Positions 25,935-35,287 of a stretch of 64,000 nucleotides of DNA are shown one piece after another. The notes below the pieces were generated by a model. That model saw only the letters and a list, made by a program, of their open reading frames with translations, was not told the DNA's origin and searched no databases. The DNA lies in the NCBI RefSeq assembly GCF_001611975.1, contig NZ_CP014525.1:302001-366000 (forward strand). The letters run 5' to 3'. Source of the stretch: Haematospirillum jordaniae. Its GTDB lineage: Bacteria > Pseudomonadota > Alphaproteobacteria > Rhodospirillales > Rhodospirillaceae. Both the position numbers and the translations under genes were made by a program. Positions within the stretch are counted from its first letter, which is position 1, and the number at the start of each line of letters is the position of its first letter.

Positions 25935-27230
25935 ATGATTACAACCTTGATCATCATCCTGTTTCTTTTGCTGCTTTCGGCCCTGTTTTCCTGTTCGGAA
26001 ACAGCCCTGACCGCCGCATCGCGCCCCCTGATGCATGCCCTGGAAAAAGAAGACAATGACCCCAGTGCCGGTCTTGTAAACCGCTTACTGGCAAAAAGGG
26101 AACGGCTGATCGGTACTATTTTGCTGGGCAACAACCTAGTCAATATTCTTGCCTCTGCCCTAGCAACCAGCATCATGATCAACCTGTTCGGTGATGCCGG
26201 CGTCGCCTATGCCACAGCCGTCATGACAGCCTTGTTGCTTATTTTCGGGGAAATTCTACCCAAAACTCTGGCCTTGATGCACACTACGGCAACGGCCCTG
26301 CGCGTGGCCCGCATCATGAGCATTCTTGTCTGGCTTCTTCACCCGATTGTCAGCTTGCTACAGGCTGTCGTCAGCCTGACCCTGCGCTTTTTCGGCGCCA
26401 GCTCGGCGGGGCATCAATCTGCAGACCTTCTGCTTGCGGAACTGCGAGGGGCCATTGATCTACACACCGAGGCCATAGCCAGCCAAGATCACGATGTCCG
26501 GCACGAACGCGCCATGCTGAAAAGCGTTCTGGACCTGGCTGACGTCGAAGTCAGCGAGATTATGGTGCACCGGCGTAATCTTATGACGATTGATGCAGAC
26601 CAGCCGGTTGATGTCATCGTTGACCAAGTATTGACCAGTCCGCACACACGGATTCCGCTCTGGCGCGAGCGCCCGGATAACATTATCGGTATCCTCCACG
26701 CAAAGGATCTTCTGCGGGCCGTACGGGCCAATTTCAATACCCCCAACCAGCTCAAACTCGACGATATTGCATCCAGCCCCTGGTTTATACCGGACTCCAC
26801 CAACCTTCTGGACCAGCTGCAAGCCTTTCGCCAGCGCCGGGAGCACTTTGCCCTTGTTGTCGATGAATACGGTGCCCTGCAAGGCATTGTGACCTTGGAG
26901 GATATCCTGGAGGAAATTGTCGGCGACATTGCAGACGAACACGATGAACCTGCCTACGGCATATGTCAGGAAGAAGGTGGAACCTGGCTGATCAACGGCG
27001 ATGTTACCATCCGCGACCTGAACCGTCAGTTTGACTGGTCCCTGCCGGATGAAGAGGCAGCAACCCTAGCCGGGCTTCTGCTGCATGAAACCCGGTCCAT
27101 ACCGGAACAAGGCCAGGTATTCCGGTTCCATGGCTTCCGCTTCGAAGTTGTTGAACGGCAGCGGAACCAGATCGTACTGGTCCGCATGACCCCGGATAAG
27201 CCCGCCAAACCGGATTCAGGCCATGGGTAA
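25935..27230 (+). CDS. HlyC/CorC-family membrane protein (CNNM domain, CBS pair)
   Basis: 431 residues. N-terminal CNNM/DUF21 domain with about four membrane helices (1-150; FSCSETALTAASRPLMHALE), a CBS pair (about 205-330; VSEIMVHRRNLMTID, PLWRERPDNIIGILHAKDLL, ALVVDEYGALQGIVTLEDIL) and a C-terminal CorC/HlyC domain (GTWLINGDVTIRDLNRQF). Relatives are linked to magnesium or cobalt export, and the older hemolysin name is misleading. Third gene of aroK-aroB-corC. Confidence 0.93.
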   Translation: MITTLIIILFLLLLSALFSCSETALTAASRPLMHALEKEDNDPSAGLVNRLLAKRERLIGTILLGNNLVNILASALATSIMINLFGDAGVAYATAVMTALLLIFGEILPKTLALMHTTATALRVARIMSILVWLLHPIVSLLQAVVSLTLRFFGASSAGHQSADLLLAELRGAIDLHTEAIASQDHDVRHERAMLKSVLDLADVEVSEIMVHRRNLMTIDADQPVDVIVDQVLTSPHTRIPLWRERPDNIIGILHAKDLLRAVRANFNTPNQLKLDDIASSPWFIPDSTNLLDQLQAFRQRREHFALVVDEYGALQGIVTLEDILEEIVGDIADEHDEPAYGICQEEGGTWLINGDVTIRDLNRQFDWSLPDEEAATLAGLLLHETRSIPEQGQVFRFHGFRFEVVERQRNQIVLVRMTPDKPAKPDSGHG

Positions 27231-27243
27231 CAGCGCCCACATC

Positions 27244-27290
27244 TGTGGATAACGCGAAATCTTGACTTACCGGGTTGTACAGCGTATGAA
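27244..27290 (+). promoter_or_regulatory. Candidate sigma-70 promoter of ffh with a DnaA box
   Basis: TTGACT (27262-27267) and TATGAA (27285-27290) with a 17-base spacer make a plausible promoter. An exact reverse DnaA box, TGTGGATAA (27244-27252), ends 9 bases upstream of the -35 element. Confidence 0.4.
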
Positions 27291-27463
27291 GCCCGGACCG
27301 GCAAATACCGGTTTCTCTCTGCTTCGGGTTCCTTTTTCTCCCGAGGGGGTCCGTCAGTCCGCGAAAATACGCGCACTGGCGCGCTTTCTGTTGTGTAACA
27401 GGAAGATCCTCCGGCATAGCTTGGAACACAAGGCAGAGCGAGAGAAAGGAAACGAAAAGAAGA

Positions 27464-28990
27464 ATGTTTGACAGCCTGTCACAACGCTTGGGAACCATCT
27501 TTGACAAACTTCGCGGGCGCGGTGCGCTTGGCGAGAAGGATGTTCTTGATGCAATGCGGGAGGTTCGAGTCGCGCTTCTGGAGGCGGATGTTGCCCTCCC
27601 CGTCGTCAAGGATTTCATTACTGCCGTACAAGAACGGGCGATCGGGCAAGAGGTCATCCGCTCTGTTACCCCTGGGCAAATGGTTGTCAAAATTGTCAAC
27701 GATGCCCTTGTTGACATGCTCGGGGGTGGAAAAGGCGATAATGGCCTGAACATCCACCGCACACCGCCCGTGCCCATTTTGATGGTTGGCCTGCAAGGAT
27801 CAGGAAAAACAACAACATCGGCGAAAATTGCCCTGCGCCTCAAGACTCGTGAGCGAAAGAAAGTCCTGCTTGCCTCGCTGGATGTATACCGTCCGGCAGC
27901 ACAACAGCAGCTGGGCATTCTGGGGGAGCAAACCGGCGTTGACACCCTGCCGGTCATTGTCGGTGAAATGCCGGAGGCGATTGCAGCACGGGCCATGGGC
28001 GAGGCCCGCAAGGGCGGTTATGATGTTGTAATCCTTGATACTGCTGGCAGGCTGCACATTGACAATGAGCTGATGGCTGAAGTCGCTGCCGTACGGGACA
28101 TAACAACCCCGGCAGAAACACTTCTGGTCACAGATGCAATGATTGGCCAAGACGCCGTTACCTTGGCCCGCGAATTCAATGAAAAGGTTGGCGTTACGGG
28201 CATTGTCCTGACCCGCATGGACGGGGACTCCCGTGGGGGGGCAGCCCTTTCAATGCGTGCGGTCACTGGCTGCCCCATCAAACTGATCGGCGTCGGCGAA
28301 AAGCTCGATGCCTTGGATGATTTCCACCCGGATCGCATCGCCTCCCGCATTCTGGGAATGGGCGATGTTGTGGCCTTGGTCGAAAAAGCTGCCATATCGC
28401 TGGATCAGGACGAAGCCGAGAAGCTGGCCACCCGGATGATGGAGGGCAAGTTTGATCTGGCCGACATGCTGGGCCAGATCCGCCAGATCCGGAAGATGGG
28501 AGACGTCAAAGGGCTTCTTGGTCTGATGCCCGGCATCTCGAAAATGAAAAAGCAAATCGAGAATGCCAACATCAGCGACACCATGGTTGCCCGGCAGGAA
28601 GCCATTATCCTCTCCATGACCCCGACGGAACGGCGCAAACCAGACCTTCTGAAAGCAAGCCGGAAACGACGAATTGCGGCCGGAGCCGGGGTTACCGTTG
28701 CCGATGTCAATCGCCTGCTGAAGCAGTATCAGCAAATGGCTGACATGATGAAGCAGATGCGGAAAATGGGGGGCAAGAAAGGCCTGATGGGAGCCCTTGG
28801 CGGCCTGTTTGGCAAAGGTTCACTGCCTGCTGAAGCCGATCCGACCGGCCAATCCAATGCGCTTCCTGATCTGTCTCAATTCTCCGGTGGGCTCCCGCCG
28901 GGATTTCCGGGCGCAATGCCCGGGCTACCGGGGAAGCTTCCCCCTGATCTTCTGCGTTCCATGTCACGTAAAGGTGGCAAGAAACGCTGA
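27464..28990 (+). CDS. ffh: Signal recognition particle protein
   Basis: 508 residues. Binds 4.5S RNA and signal sequences of nascent membrane proteins and delivers them to FtsY. N domain (1-90), GTPase domain with GLQGSGKTTTSAKIA (106-120), DTAGRLHID and LTRMDGDSRGG, then the Met-rich M domain (about 325-450) with GLMPGISKMKKQ. The C-terminal tail is Gly/Pro/Met-rich (PGFPGAMPGLPGKLPP). It starts the ffh-rpsP-rimM-trmD-rplS string. Confidence 0.98.
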   Translation: MFDSLSQRLGTIFDKLRGRGALGEKDVLDAMREVRVALLEADVALPVVKDFITAVQERAIGQEVIRSVTPGQMVVKIVNDALVDMLGGGKGDNGLNIHRTPPVPILMVGLQGSGKTTTSAKIALRLKTRERKKVLLASLDVYRPAAQQQLGILGEQTGVDTLPVIVGEMPEAIAARAMGEARKGGYDVVILDTAGRLHIDNELMAEVAAVRDITTPAETLLVTDAMIGQDAVTLAREFNEKVGVTGIVLTRMDGDSRGGAALSMRAVTGCPIKLIGVGEKLDALDDFHPDRIASRILGMGDVVALVEKAAISLDQDEAEKLATRMMEGKFDLADMLGQIRQIRKMGDVKGLLGLMPGISKMKKQIENANISDTMVARQEAIILSMTPTERRKPDLLKASRKRRIAAGAGVTVADVNRLLKQYQQMADMMKQMRKMGGKKGLMGALGGLFGKGSLPAEADPTGQSNALPDLSQFSGGLPPGFPGAMPGLPGKLPPDLLRSMSRKGGKKR

Positions 28991-29050
28991 GGCTGACTTG
29001 GGTTATGCACACCAGCACAACCCCGTACCAACTGTCTTGAGGAAACACAT

Positions 29051-29431
29051 ATGTCCCTTCGTATTCGCCTGGCCCGTGGTGGTGCCAAGAAAAAACCGTT
29101 CTACCGCATTGTTGTCGCTGATTCCCGCGCACCGCGTGATGGCCGCTTCATCGAGAAGATCGGCACCTATGACCCAAGGCTCCCGGCCGATCATCCCGAT
29201 CGCATCCGCGTGCAGGATGAAGTAACCCGGCAGTGGATTGCAAAGGGCGCGGTTCCATCCGACCGTGTCGAGCGCATCCTTGGCTTGGCCGGCGTTGTGA
29301 AGACCCCTGCCATCCCGGCTCAGACCAAGAAGAACCAGCCCCGTGCCAAGGCTCAGGAACGCCTGCGCATGGCTGAGGAGCGCGCCAAGGCTGCTGCCGA
29401 AGCCGCTGCTGCTGAAGCCGCCTCAGAATAA
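29051..29431 (+). CDS. rpsP: 30S ribosomal protein S16
   Basis: 126 residues. Starts SLRIRLARGGAKKKPFYRIV, as in all S16 proteins, with RFIEKIGTYDPR. The C-terminal extension is Ala/Lys/Glu-rich and probably helical, as often in alphaproteobacteria. A GAGGAAAC site precedes the ATG. Between ffh and rimM in the usual order. Confidence 0.98.
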   Translation: MSLRIRLARGGAKKKPFYRIVVADSRAPRDGRFIEKIGTYDPRLPADHPDRIRVQDEVTRQWIAKGAVPSDRVERILGLAGVVKTPAIPAQTKKNQPRAKAQERLRMAEERAKAAAEAAAAEAASE

Positions 29432-29453
29432 GACGGCCGAGGATTTTGCGGTC

Positions 29454-30116
29454 ATGACCCGGGAACCTGTGCATTCTGCCAACGATGGATCCACCCAACG
29501 CATATGCGTTGGTATCATTGTGGGCGCACATGGCGTACGTGGCCTTGTGAAGGTCAAATCCTTTACAGCAACGCCCGAAGATCTGGGGGCCTATGGCCCC
29601 CTGACCGACCTCAGCGGTTCCCGGGTTTTTGACCTGGACATTACCGGCAGGGCAAAAGGTTCTATTCTGTGCCGGATCGAGGGCGTCAATGATCGTTCGG
29701 CTGTCGATGCCCTGAAAGGGCAGAAGCTGTACGTCAACCGTGATGCCCTGCCCTGTCCGGATCACGAAGAAGAATTTTACCACTCTGACTTGCTTGGACT
29801 ACCCATTTTCTTTCCGGATGGCACCAAGGTCGGGACTGTTGGCGCCCTGTATGATTTTGGCGCCGGAGATGTCCTTGAAATTCGGGGCGACACGGGCGGG
29901 GCCGCCATGATCCCATTTACCCGTGAAACTGTGCCAATCGTGGATATTGCCTCGGGGCGCATTGTTGTAAACCCAGTCCCTAGTCTTCTGGAGGCACCGG
30001 TAGGCCCAGCGGTCGATTCCCAAGCCCCCCCTTCACGGGGGAAAAAGAAGCCCCCGATTCGTGATAACGAGTCCGTGATTCGCACGGATGAGTGGCCAGA
30101 CGAGGACTGGCATTGA
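29454..30116 (+). CDS. rimM: Ribosome maturation factor
   Basis: 220 residues. Helps assemble the 30S head by binding S19. N-terminal RimM barrel (ICVGIIVGAHGVRGLVKVKS), then the PRC barrel (EFYHSDLLGLPIFFPDG; DVLEIRGD). The 45-residue tail is Pro/Lys/Asp-rich and beyond the usual family end. ATG at 29454 is preferred over the frame start at 29343, which lies inside rpsP. Overlaps trmD by one base (TGATG). Confidence 0.95.
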   Translation: MTREPVHSANDGSTQRICVGIIVGAHGVRGLVKVKSFTATPEDLGAYGPLTDLSGSRVFDLDITGRAKGSILCRIEGVNDRSAVDALKGQKLYVNRDALPCPDHEEEFYHSDLLGLPIFFPDGTKVGTVGALYDFGAGDVLEIRGDTGGAAMIPFTRETVPIVDIASGRIVVNPVPSLLEAPVGPAVDSQAPPSRGKKKPPIRDNESVIRTDEWPDEDWH

Positions 30117-30865
30117 TGGATGCGGGTGCTGATACTGCGTATGCGAAGGGCAATCAGGCTCCTTTTTCTGTCCGGATTCTGACCCTCTTTCCCGAGATGT
30201 TTCCGGGGCCTCTGGGCCTTTCCCTTCTCGGAAAGGCCTTGGCAGATGAAGTCTGGTCTCTGGAAACAGTGGACATCCGCGCCTTCGCGAGCGATAAACA
30301 CCGCTCGGTGGACGACGCCCCCTTTGGTGGGGGAGCCGGCATGGTTATGAAACCCGATGTCATTGATGCCGCCCTTGGGGCTGTAAAGCCTCGCCCCGGG
30401 CGCCTTCTGTACCTGTCACCCAGGGGAAAGCTCCTGAACCAGGCTCTAGCCAAGGAACTGGCCGCTGAGCCTGCCCTGACGCTCCTCTGCGGACGGTATG
30501 AAGGGGTAGACCAAAGGGTGATTGATGCTTGGGACATGGAGGAAGTCAGCTTGGGTGACTTTGTCCTGACCGGGGGAGAGATCGCAGCCATGGCCTTGGT
30601 TGACGCTGTTGTTCGCTTGTTACCCGGCGTCGTTGGAAAAACGGAGTCGCTGGAAGAAGAAAGTTTCGAGCGGGGGCTCCTAGAGTACCCACTCTATACC
30701 CGGCCTGCCGACTGGAAAGGCCGGGTTGTCCCGGAGGTTCTGCTTTCGGGGCACCATGCGCGGGTTGCCCAATGGCGGCTCGTTCAGTCGGAATGCATTA
30801 CCCGGCACCGCCGTCCTGATTTGTGGGAACGGTATTGTGCACAGAAGCAAGAGCAAGAGGGTTAG
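30116..30865 (+). CDS. trmD: tRNA (guanine-N1)-methyltransferase
   Basis: 249 residues. Methylates G37 in tRNAs next to the anticodon. The SPOUT trefoil-knot motifs are present: LLCGRYEGVDQRVID and DFVLTGGEIAAM (about 125-162). Also ILTLFPEMFPGPL at the N terminus and GGGAGMVMKPD. The ATG at 30116 shares its first base with the rimM stop. The stop is 4 bases before the rplS start. Confidence 0.97.
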   Translation: MDAGADTAYAKGNQAPFSVRILTLFPEMFPGPLGLSLLGKALADEVWSLETVDIRAFASDKHRSVDDAPFGGGAGMVMKPDVIDAALGAVKPRPGRLLYLSPRGKLLNQALAKELAAEPALTLLCGRYEGVDQRVIDAWDMEEVSLGDFVLTGGEIAAMALVDAVVRLLPGVVGKTESLEEESFERGLLEYPLYTRPADWKGRVVPEVLLSGHHARVAQWRLVQSECITRHRRPDLWERYCAQKQEQEG

Positions 30866-30869
30866 TTCC

Positions 30870-31274
30870 ATGAACATTATTGAGCAACTTGACCAGGAAC
30901 AGATTGCCAAACTGACTGAAGGCAAGAAAATTCCGGCCTTTACCCCGGGCGATACCGTTCGCGTGTATGTAAAGGTGGTCGAAGGCACCCGTGAACGCCT
31001 GCAGGCGTACGAGGGCGTTGTGATCGCACGCAAGAATGCAGGTATCAACTCCAACTTTACCGTTCGGAAGATTTCTTTCGGGGAAGGCGTGGAGCGTGTG
31101 TTCCCTCTGTATGCGCCTGCTGTTGATCGCATCGAACTGGTTCGCCGCGGCAAGGTGCGCCGGGCAAAACTGTACTACCTGCGTGACCGTCGCGGTCGTG
31201 CGGCACGTATTGCCGAAGATATTGCAGCCAACGTAAAGGCTCGCGAAGCTGAGGCCGAGGCTGCCAAGGGTTGA
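30870..31274 (+). CDS. rplS: 50S ribosomal protein L19
   Basis: 134 residues. Opens MNIIEQLDQEQIAKL and has FTPGDTVRVYVKVVEGTRER, EGVVIARKNAGINSNFTVRK and RRGKVRRAKLYYLRD, all diagnostic for L19. A short Ala/Glu-rich tail follows. Last gene of the string; a hairpin lies 44 bases downstream. Confidence 0.98.
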   Translation: MNIIEQLDQEQIAKLTEGKKIPAFTPGDTVRVYVKVVEGTRERLQAYEGVVIARKNAGINSNFTVRKISFGEGVERVFPLYAPAVDRIELVRRGKVRRAKLYYLRDRRGRAARIAEDIAANVKAREAEAEAAKG

Positions 31275-31318
31275 TACCCCGTAGCCTTCCCGGATAATCC
31301 CGGGAAAAACAGGAGACT

Positions 31319-31338
31319 CCGGGAGGCAAAACTCCCGG
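31319..31338 (+). terminator. Hairpin after rplS
   Basis: CCGGGAG (31319-31325), loop GCAAAA, CTCCCGG (31332-31338): a perfect 7-bp G+C-rich stem, with a weak pyrimidine run after it (GCTTTCC). A second stem TTCCCGG/CCGGGAA lies just before. Probably the operon terminator. Confidence 0.55.
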
Positions 31339-31414
31339 GGGCTGCTTTCCTGATCATCACGATTGTCTCTATGCATACCGGCGGTTTGTTCGGCCGGCAG
31401 GGAAAGGTGTTTCT

Positions 31415-31636
31415 ATGGCTCAAATAATTGCAGAATGGCCGGAAGATAGCCCGGCGATCCTTGTCAGCCCGGCCCATAACGGGAACCAATACTTGGTGTC
31501 CAATATCGTGGTCAGCGCAAGTTTGCTGTCACGAGCCCAAGTTTTTGCGACCACACCTGTTCTGGCAGAAACGTCTGAAGAACAGGATGAAGATAATAAC
31601 GACATTGTCAGCGCCTTTAACTTGGATTGGGTTTGA
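31415..31636 (+). CDS. Small hypothetical protein
   Basis: 73 residues, acidic, with no signal peptide, helix or recognised motif; the C terminus is rich in Glu, Asp and Asn. GGGAAAGG lies upstream of the ATG. It stands alone between rplS and the CBS protein gene. The ribosome site and a hydrophilic, low-bias composition make it plausible but not proven. Confidence 0.4.
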   Translation: MAQIIAEWPEDSPAILVSPAHNGNQYLVSNIVVSASLLSRAQVFATTPVLAETSEEQDEDNNDIVSAFNLDWV

Positions 31637-31901
31637 CCTACCCAGTGGCCGGAGCGGTGTTGAAATCTCTGTCCCGGAAAAATAATCGAAGAACGCAGTC
31701 CATCTGCAATCTAGCCTCCTGCGACACATAAACCGTATGCTGGCGCTCATTCTTCGAGAAGACACATTTCGGATGAAATGTTAGTGTTGTGGCTTGACCA
31801 CTTCTCCCTCTATGATTGCACATCAAGGCACGGATCCCGTCCCCGTACACCCTCGCCATCAGGCGAAGCGGAGACAGGAAACAAGATGGAGAGACAAGTC
31901 C

Positions 31902-32351
31902 ATGCCCAGAATTGTACCTGATGTTATCAACGAACAAACGCTGGCTATCGTATCCTCCTCTCTCTCTGTACGCGACGCAGCACGCCTGATGGCGGAGAAA
32001 GGTGTTGCCGCTGTCATGATTACCGAAGGTACACGCCTGAAAGGTATTATGACAGAGCAGGACATTACAAAACGTGTCGTGGCCGCACAGCTGGATCCCG
32101 ACCACACGAAGGTCGGTGATGTCATGACGGCAGATCCGGATACCCTTCGCCCTGGCGACCAAGCCCAAGACGCCCTGCATATGATGCGGCAACACAAGTA
32201 CCGCCATCTTCCTGTGGTTGATGATCGCGGGAATGCCGTGGGTATCGTATCCGTGCGGGATTTATACGCTGTAGTGCAAGGCGAACTTGAAAGTACCATC
32301 AAGAGCTGCGAGAGCTATATCGGCGGTGACGGTTACGGCACCGGGGGCTGA
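31902..32351 (+). CDS. CBS-domain protein
   Basis: 149 residues, almost entirely a pair of CBS domains (about 15-70 and 75-130): SVRDAARLMAEKGVAAVMI, KGIMTEQDITKRVV, KVGDVMTADPDTL, YRHLPVVDDRGNAVGIVSVR. Such stand-alone pairs sense adenine nucleotides in other proteins. The C terminus is Gly-rich. ATG at 31902 has GGAGAG upstream; the frame extends to 31794. Partner unknown. Confidence 0.9.
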   Translation: MPRIVPDVINEQTLAIVSSSLSVRDAARLMAEKGVAAVMITEGTRLKGIMTEQDITKRVVAAQLDPDHTKVGDVMTADPDTLRPGDQAQDALHMMRQHKYRHLPVVDDRGNAVGIVSVRDLYAVVQGELESTIKSCESYIGGDGYGTGG

Positions 32352-32428
32352 ACCCTGTATCCGGCGGTGGAGGGGGAATATACCTTGGGATCTCCACTCC
32401 ACCACCTGCCGATACCGGACTATATGAT

Positions 32429-32995
32429 ATGCCTTCATGCGCCGCTGACACCTCACGGTCCTTGATCCATACGCGTCGTATCGAATGCTTGGGATACCTG
32501 CGCCAGGATGGCCTTTGGGATATCGAGGCCAGCTTGCACGACACAAAGACCTATGACTTTTCCAATCGCGACAGAGGCACAATCAAAGCCGGAGAGCCAC
32601 TCCACGGCATGACGATATGCCTGACTGTCGACAGCCGTCTCCTTATCCACCGCGCACAGGCCATAACACAACACGCCCCATTCCACGAATGCCCTAACAT
32701 TGCATCGGCGTACAAAAAGCTGGAAGGCCTGACAATCGGAAAGGGATTTGAAAAACATGTTCGCAGCCTGCTGCAAGGCCCATGCGGCTGCACCCATCTG
32801 ACAGAGCTCCTGCGTCCCCTGGCAACGACAGCGATTCAAACAGTCATGTCTGCAGGAAGAGGACCCGAGCAACCTACACACCAGAAACGCTCTCTTCCCC
32901 CAACACTGATGAACACCTGCTACGCTCTGAGGGCAGAAGGAAGCGTTGCTCTACGGGAATGGCCGCAAACGGACACACCACCAGAAAATAGCTGA
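32429..32995 (+). CDS. DUF2889 domain protein
   Basis: 188 residues. The block IHTRRIECLGYLRQDGLWDI followed by EASLHDTKTYDF and GEPLHGMTICLTVD is typical of DUF2889 (function unknown). The rest contains a conserved-looking cysteine-rich segment (CPNIASAYKKL ... GPCGCTHLTELL). Same strand as the CBS gene, convergent with bolA 4 bases away. Confidence 0.82.
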   Translation: MPSCAADTSRSLIHTRRIECLGYLRQDGLWDIEASLHDTKTYDFSNRDRGTIKAGEPLHGMTICLTVDSRLLIHRAQAITQHAPFHECPNIASAYKKLEGLTIGKGFEKHVRSLLQGPCGCTHLTELLRPLATTAIQTVMSAGRGPEQPTHQKRSLPPTLMNTCYALRAEGSVALREWPQTDTPPENS

Positions 32996-32999
32996 AAAC

Positions 33000-33326
33000 C
33001 TAGAGGGTGGATGCCTCTGCAGGCGTACGTGCCATTATCGAAAGGGCGTGAACACGTTCCCGCAATTCGTCAGCAAGCAAGGCATAAATCAAACGCTGGC
33101 GCTCCACGCGGCTTTTCCCCTCAAATGCAGCCGATACAACCGTTACCGTAAAGTGCGTCTCGCCCCCACCGTCTAGGGGGGCATGCCCCGTATCAGCAAC
33201 CCGTTCGGCCAGCGCAGCAATCCGGTCTGCATGACCGGCATGGCGCGCGGAATCGTCCCTGATGTCCAGAAAAACAGGAGACAGAGCCACGGTCAGCTTG
33301 CTGTGTATGCGGTCGCGAAAAATCAT
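33000..33326 (-). CDS. bolA: BolA-family protein
   Basis: 108 residues from the ATG at 33326. The BolA fold is visible: IHSKLTVALSPVFLDIRDDS, a His in GGGETHFTVTVVSAAFEGKS and RVERQRLIYALLADEL. BolA proteins act with monothiol glutaredoxins in iron-sulfur and iron control. Divergent from the J-domain gene, as often in this group. The frame continues to 33410, but the extra part would be a membrane-like stretch foreign to the family. Confidence 0.92.
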   Translation of the reverse strand: MIFRDRIHSKLTVALSPVFLDIRDDSARHAGHADRIAALAERVADTGHAPLDGGGETHFTVTVVSAAFEGKSRVERQRLIYALLADELRERVHALSIMARTPAEASTL

Positions 33327-33435
33327 GAAACACCACAACAAAAAAGGCAAATAAAAGCCGGAGAAACTGGCTGAATGGCAAACGAAAGTCAACCTTCCGG
33401 CATGGACCACGGCCTGCAGCTTGCCTGAAAGGAAA

Positions 33436-34092
33436 ATGGCTGTCTATAGTGGTTGCATGCGTAACAGAAAGCCCGAAAACGGGGCCCCGGGCGCCCCTGA
33501 TCCGTTTGACCCTTTTGGCCGCACACGCACTGCAAGCGGCCCGGAGACGCATGCCTGCGCGATGCCCGGTTGCTCGCAGCAGGGAGAGTATCGGGCGCCG
33601 CGCGACCGTGGGCTGACAGATTATATCTGGTTGTGCTTGGACCATGTTCGCAGCTACAATCGCCAATGGAATTACTATGAAAATATGAGCCCCCAGGAGC
33701 TGGAGGATGAAATCCGCAAGGATTACACGTGGCAAAGGCCAACCTGGAAGCTTGGAACCCTAGGGGGAGGAGCAGATCGCAGCGGCGCCACGCGTTTCCG
33801 CGACCATTTTGGTTTCTTTGATCCTGAACGGGACGAAGCCGAAGCGGGGCGAGGCCGGTGGCACAGAAACAGCCACAAAACACAGCCTGACAATCCAGAA
33901 GAAAGAAAAGCCTTGGAGACTCTGGGCCTGCACCTTCCGCTTGACATCAATGAACTGCGTACTCGTTATCGGGCACTGGTCAAGGAACATCACCCGGACC
34001 TTAATCATGATGACCCAGACGCCGAGGAACGCTTCAAGACCATTAATGATGCCTATCATACCCTTCTCGCTGGACTCAAGGCTCCGGGATAG
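33436..34092 (+). CDS. J-domain protein
   Basis: About 218 residues from the ATG at 33436 (GAAAGG just upstream; 33457 is an alternative). The J domain is at the C terminus (about 158-212; KALETLGLHLPLDINELRTR, then HHPD and ERFKTINDAYHTL), with the HPD motif that stimulates DnaK. The N-terminal part has cysteines (CAMPGC and LCLDH) that may bind zinc. Not DnaJ itself. It precedes cobS by 80 bases, a usual alphaproteobacterial order. Confidence 0.9.
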   Translation: MAVYSGCMRNRKPENGAPGAPDPFDPFGRTRTASGPETHACAMPGCSQQGEYRAPRDRGLTDYIWLCLDHVRSYNRQWNYYENMSPQELEDEIRKDYTWQRPTWKLGTLGGGADRSGATRFRDHFGFFDPERDEAEAGRGRWHRNSHKTQPDNPEERKALETLGLHLPLDINELRTRYRALVKEHHPDLNHDDPDAEERFKTINDAYHTLLAGLKAPG

Positions 34093-34172
34093 GACTACTC
34101 TCCTACCCTTGTCCTTGTTCCCACACCTTCTTATCCCCTCTTATAACGCCATGTGACCGGAGACCTTCCCCG

Positions 34173-35165
34173 ATGGATCTTTCCAAGGCCCCCCTGCCCG
34201 ATCTTCCCGACCGGACACTGTCTGTCCGTGAGGTCTTCGGTATTGACAGTGACATGCAGGTTCCGGCCTTCAGCACACCCTCCGACCACGTTCCCGACCT
34301 GGATCAGGGATACCGCTTTGACCACGATACAACGTTGGCCATACTGGCCGGATTTCGCCACAACAGGCGAGTCATGATCCAAGGGTATCATGGCACCGGG
34401 AAATCAACCCACATTGAACAGGTGGCCGCCCGGCTGAACTGGCCATGCATTCGGATCAACCTAGACAGCCACGTCAGCCGCATTGATTTGATCGGAAAAG
34501 ACGCCATTGTGCTGCGTGACGGCAAACAGGTCACCGAATTCCGCGAAGGTCTCCTGCCGTGGGCCCTGCAACATCCCTGTGCCCTAGTTTTTGATGAATA
34601 CGATGCCGGCCGTCCGGATGTCATGTTCGTCATCCAGAGAATACTGGAGGTGGAAGGCAAGCTGACCCTGCTGGATCAGAACCGGGTCATCCGCCCCCAC
34701 AAGGCCTTCCGCCTTTTTGCAACGGCCAACACCATCGGCTTGGGGGATACCACGGGTCTCTATCACGGAACCCAGCAGATTAACCAAGGACAGATGGACC
34801 GCTGGAATATCGTCGCAACCCTGAACTACCTGGAACACGATGCCGAAGTGGCAATCATGGTATCCAGAATGCCGGAATATGACAGCACGACCGGACGCAG
34901 AACCATATCCCAAATGGTTTCCGTTGCCGACCTGACACGGGCCGGCTTCATGGCTGGGGATATATCAACCGTTATGAGCCCGCGCTCGGTTCTGACGTGG
35001 GCAGAGAATGCTTGCATATTCAATAGTATACCCTATGCATTCCGCGTCACATTCCTGAACAGGTGTGATGAAGCGGAACGGCCTGTCGTGGCGGAATACT
35101 ATCAGCGCTGCTTTGGCGAAGAGCTGCCGTCCTCGGCCCTTCGCGCTGTTGTACCCCAGCCCTGA
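34173..35165 (+). CDS. cobS: Cobaltochelatase subunit CobS
   Basis: 330 residues, AAA+ ATPase. Walker A GYHGTGKST (71-79), Walker B LVFDEYDAG, sensor region FATANTIGLGDTTG. With CobT it forms the chaperone-like complex that works with CobN to insert cobalt into hydrogenobyrinate diamide in aerobic cobalamin synthesis. cobT follows 122 bases after its stop; cobN is not in the window. Confidence 0.96.
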   Translation: MDLSKAPLPDLPDRTLSVREVFGIDSDMQVPAFSTPSDHVPDLDQGYRFDHDTTLAILAGFRHNRRVMIQGYHGTGKSTHIEQVAARLNWPCIRINLDSHVSRIDLIGKDAIVLRDGKQVTEFREGLLPWALQHPCALVFDEYDAGRPDVMFVIQRILEVEGKLTLLDQNRVIRPHKAFRLFATANTIGLGDTTGLYHGTQQINQGQMDRWNIVATLNYLEHDAEVAIMVSRMPEYDSTTGRRTISQMVSVADLTRAGFMAGDISTVMSPRSVLTWAENACIFNSIPYAFRVTFLNRCDEAERPVVAEYYQRCFGEELPSSALRAVVPQP

Positions 35166-35287
35166 AAATAAACAGAATCAAACGGGTCCTCCCTCCTGTC
35201 GTGCGTCGAGATTGCCTGATGACTGAACCGCCACCTCGCCCACACCCTCCCGCGCCGACTTCGGCAGGAGGGGACCACCGGGCCCGC

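Noticed and set aside
27004..28011. 335-residue open frame on the minus strand
   Set aside because: Antisense to ffh and the CorC-like gene; Ser/Arg-rich composition typical of a shadow frame.
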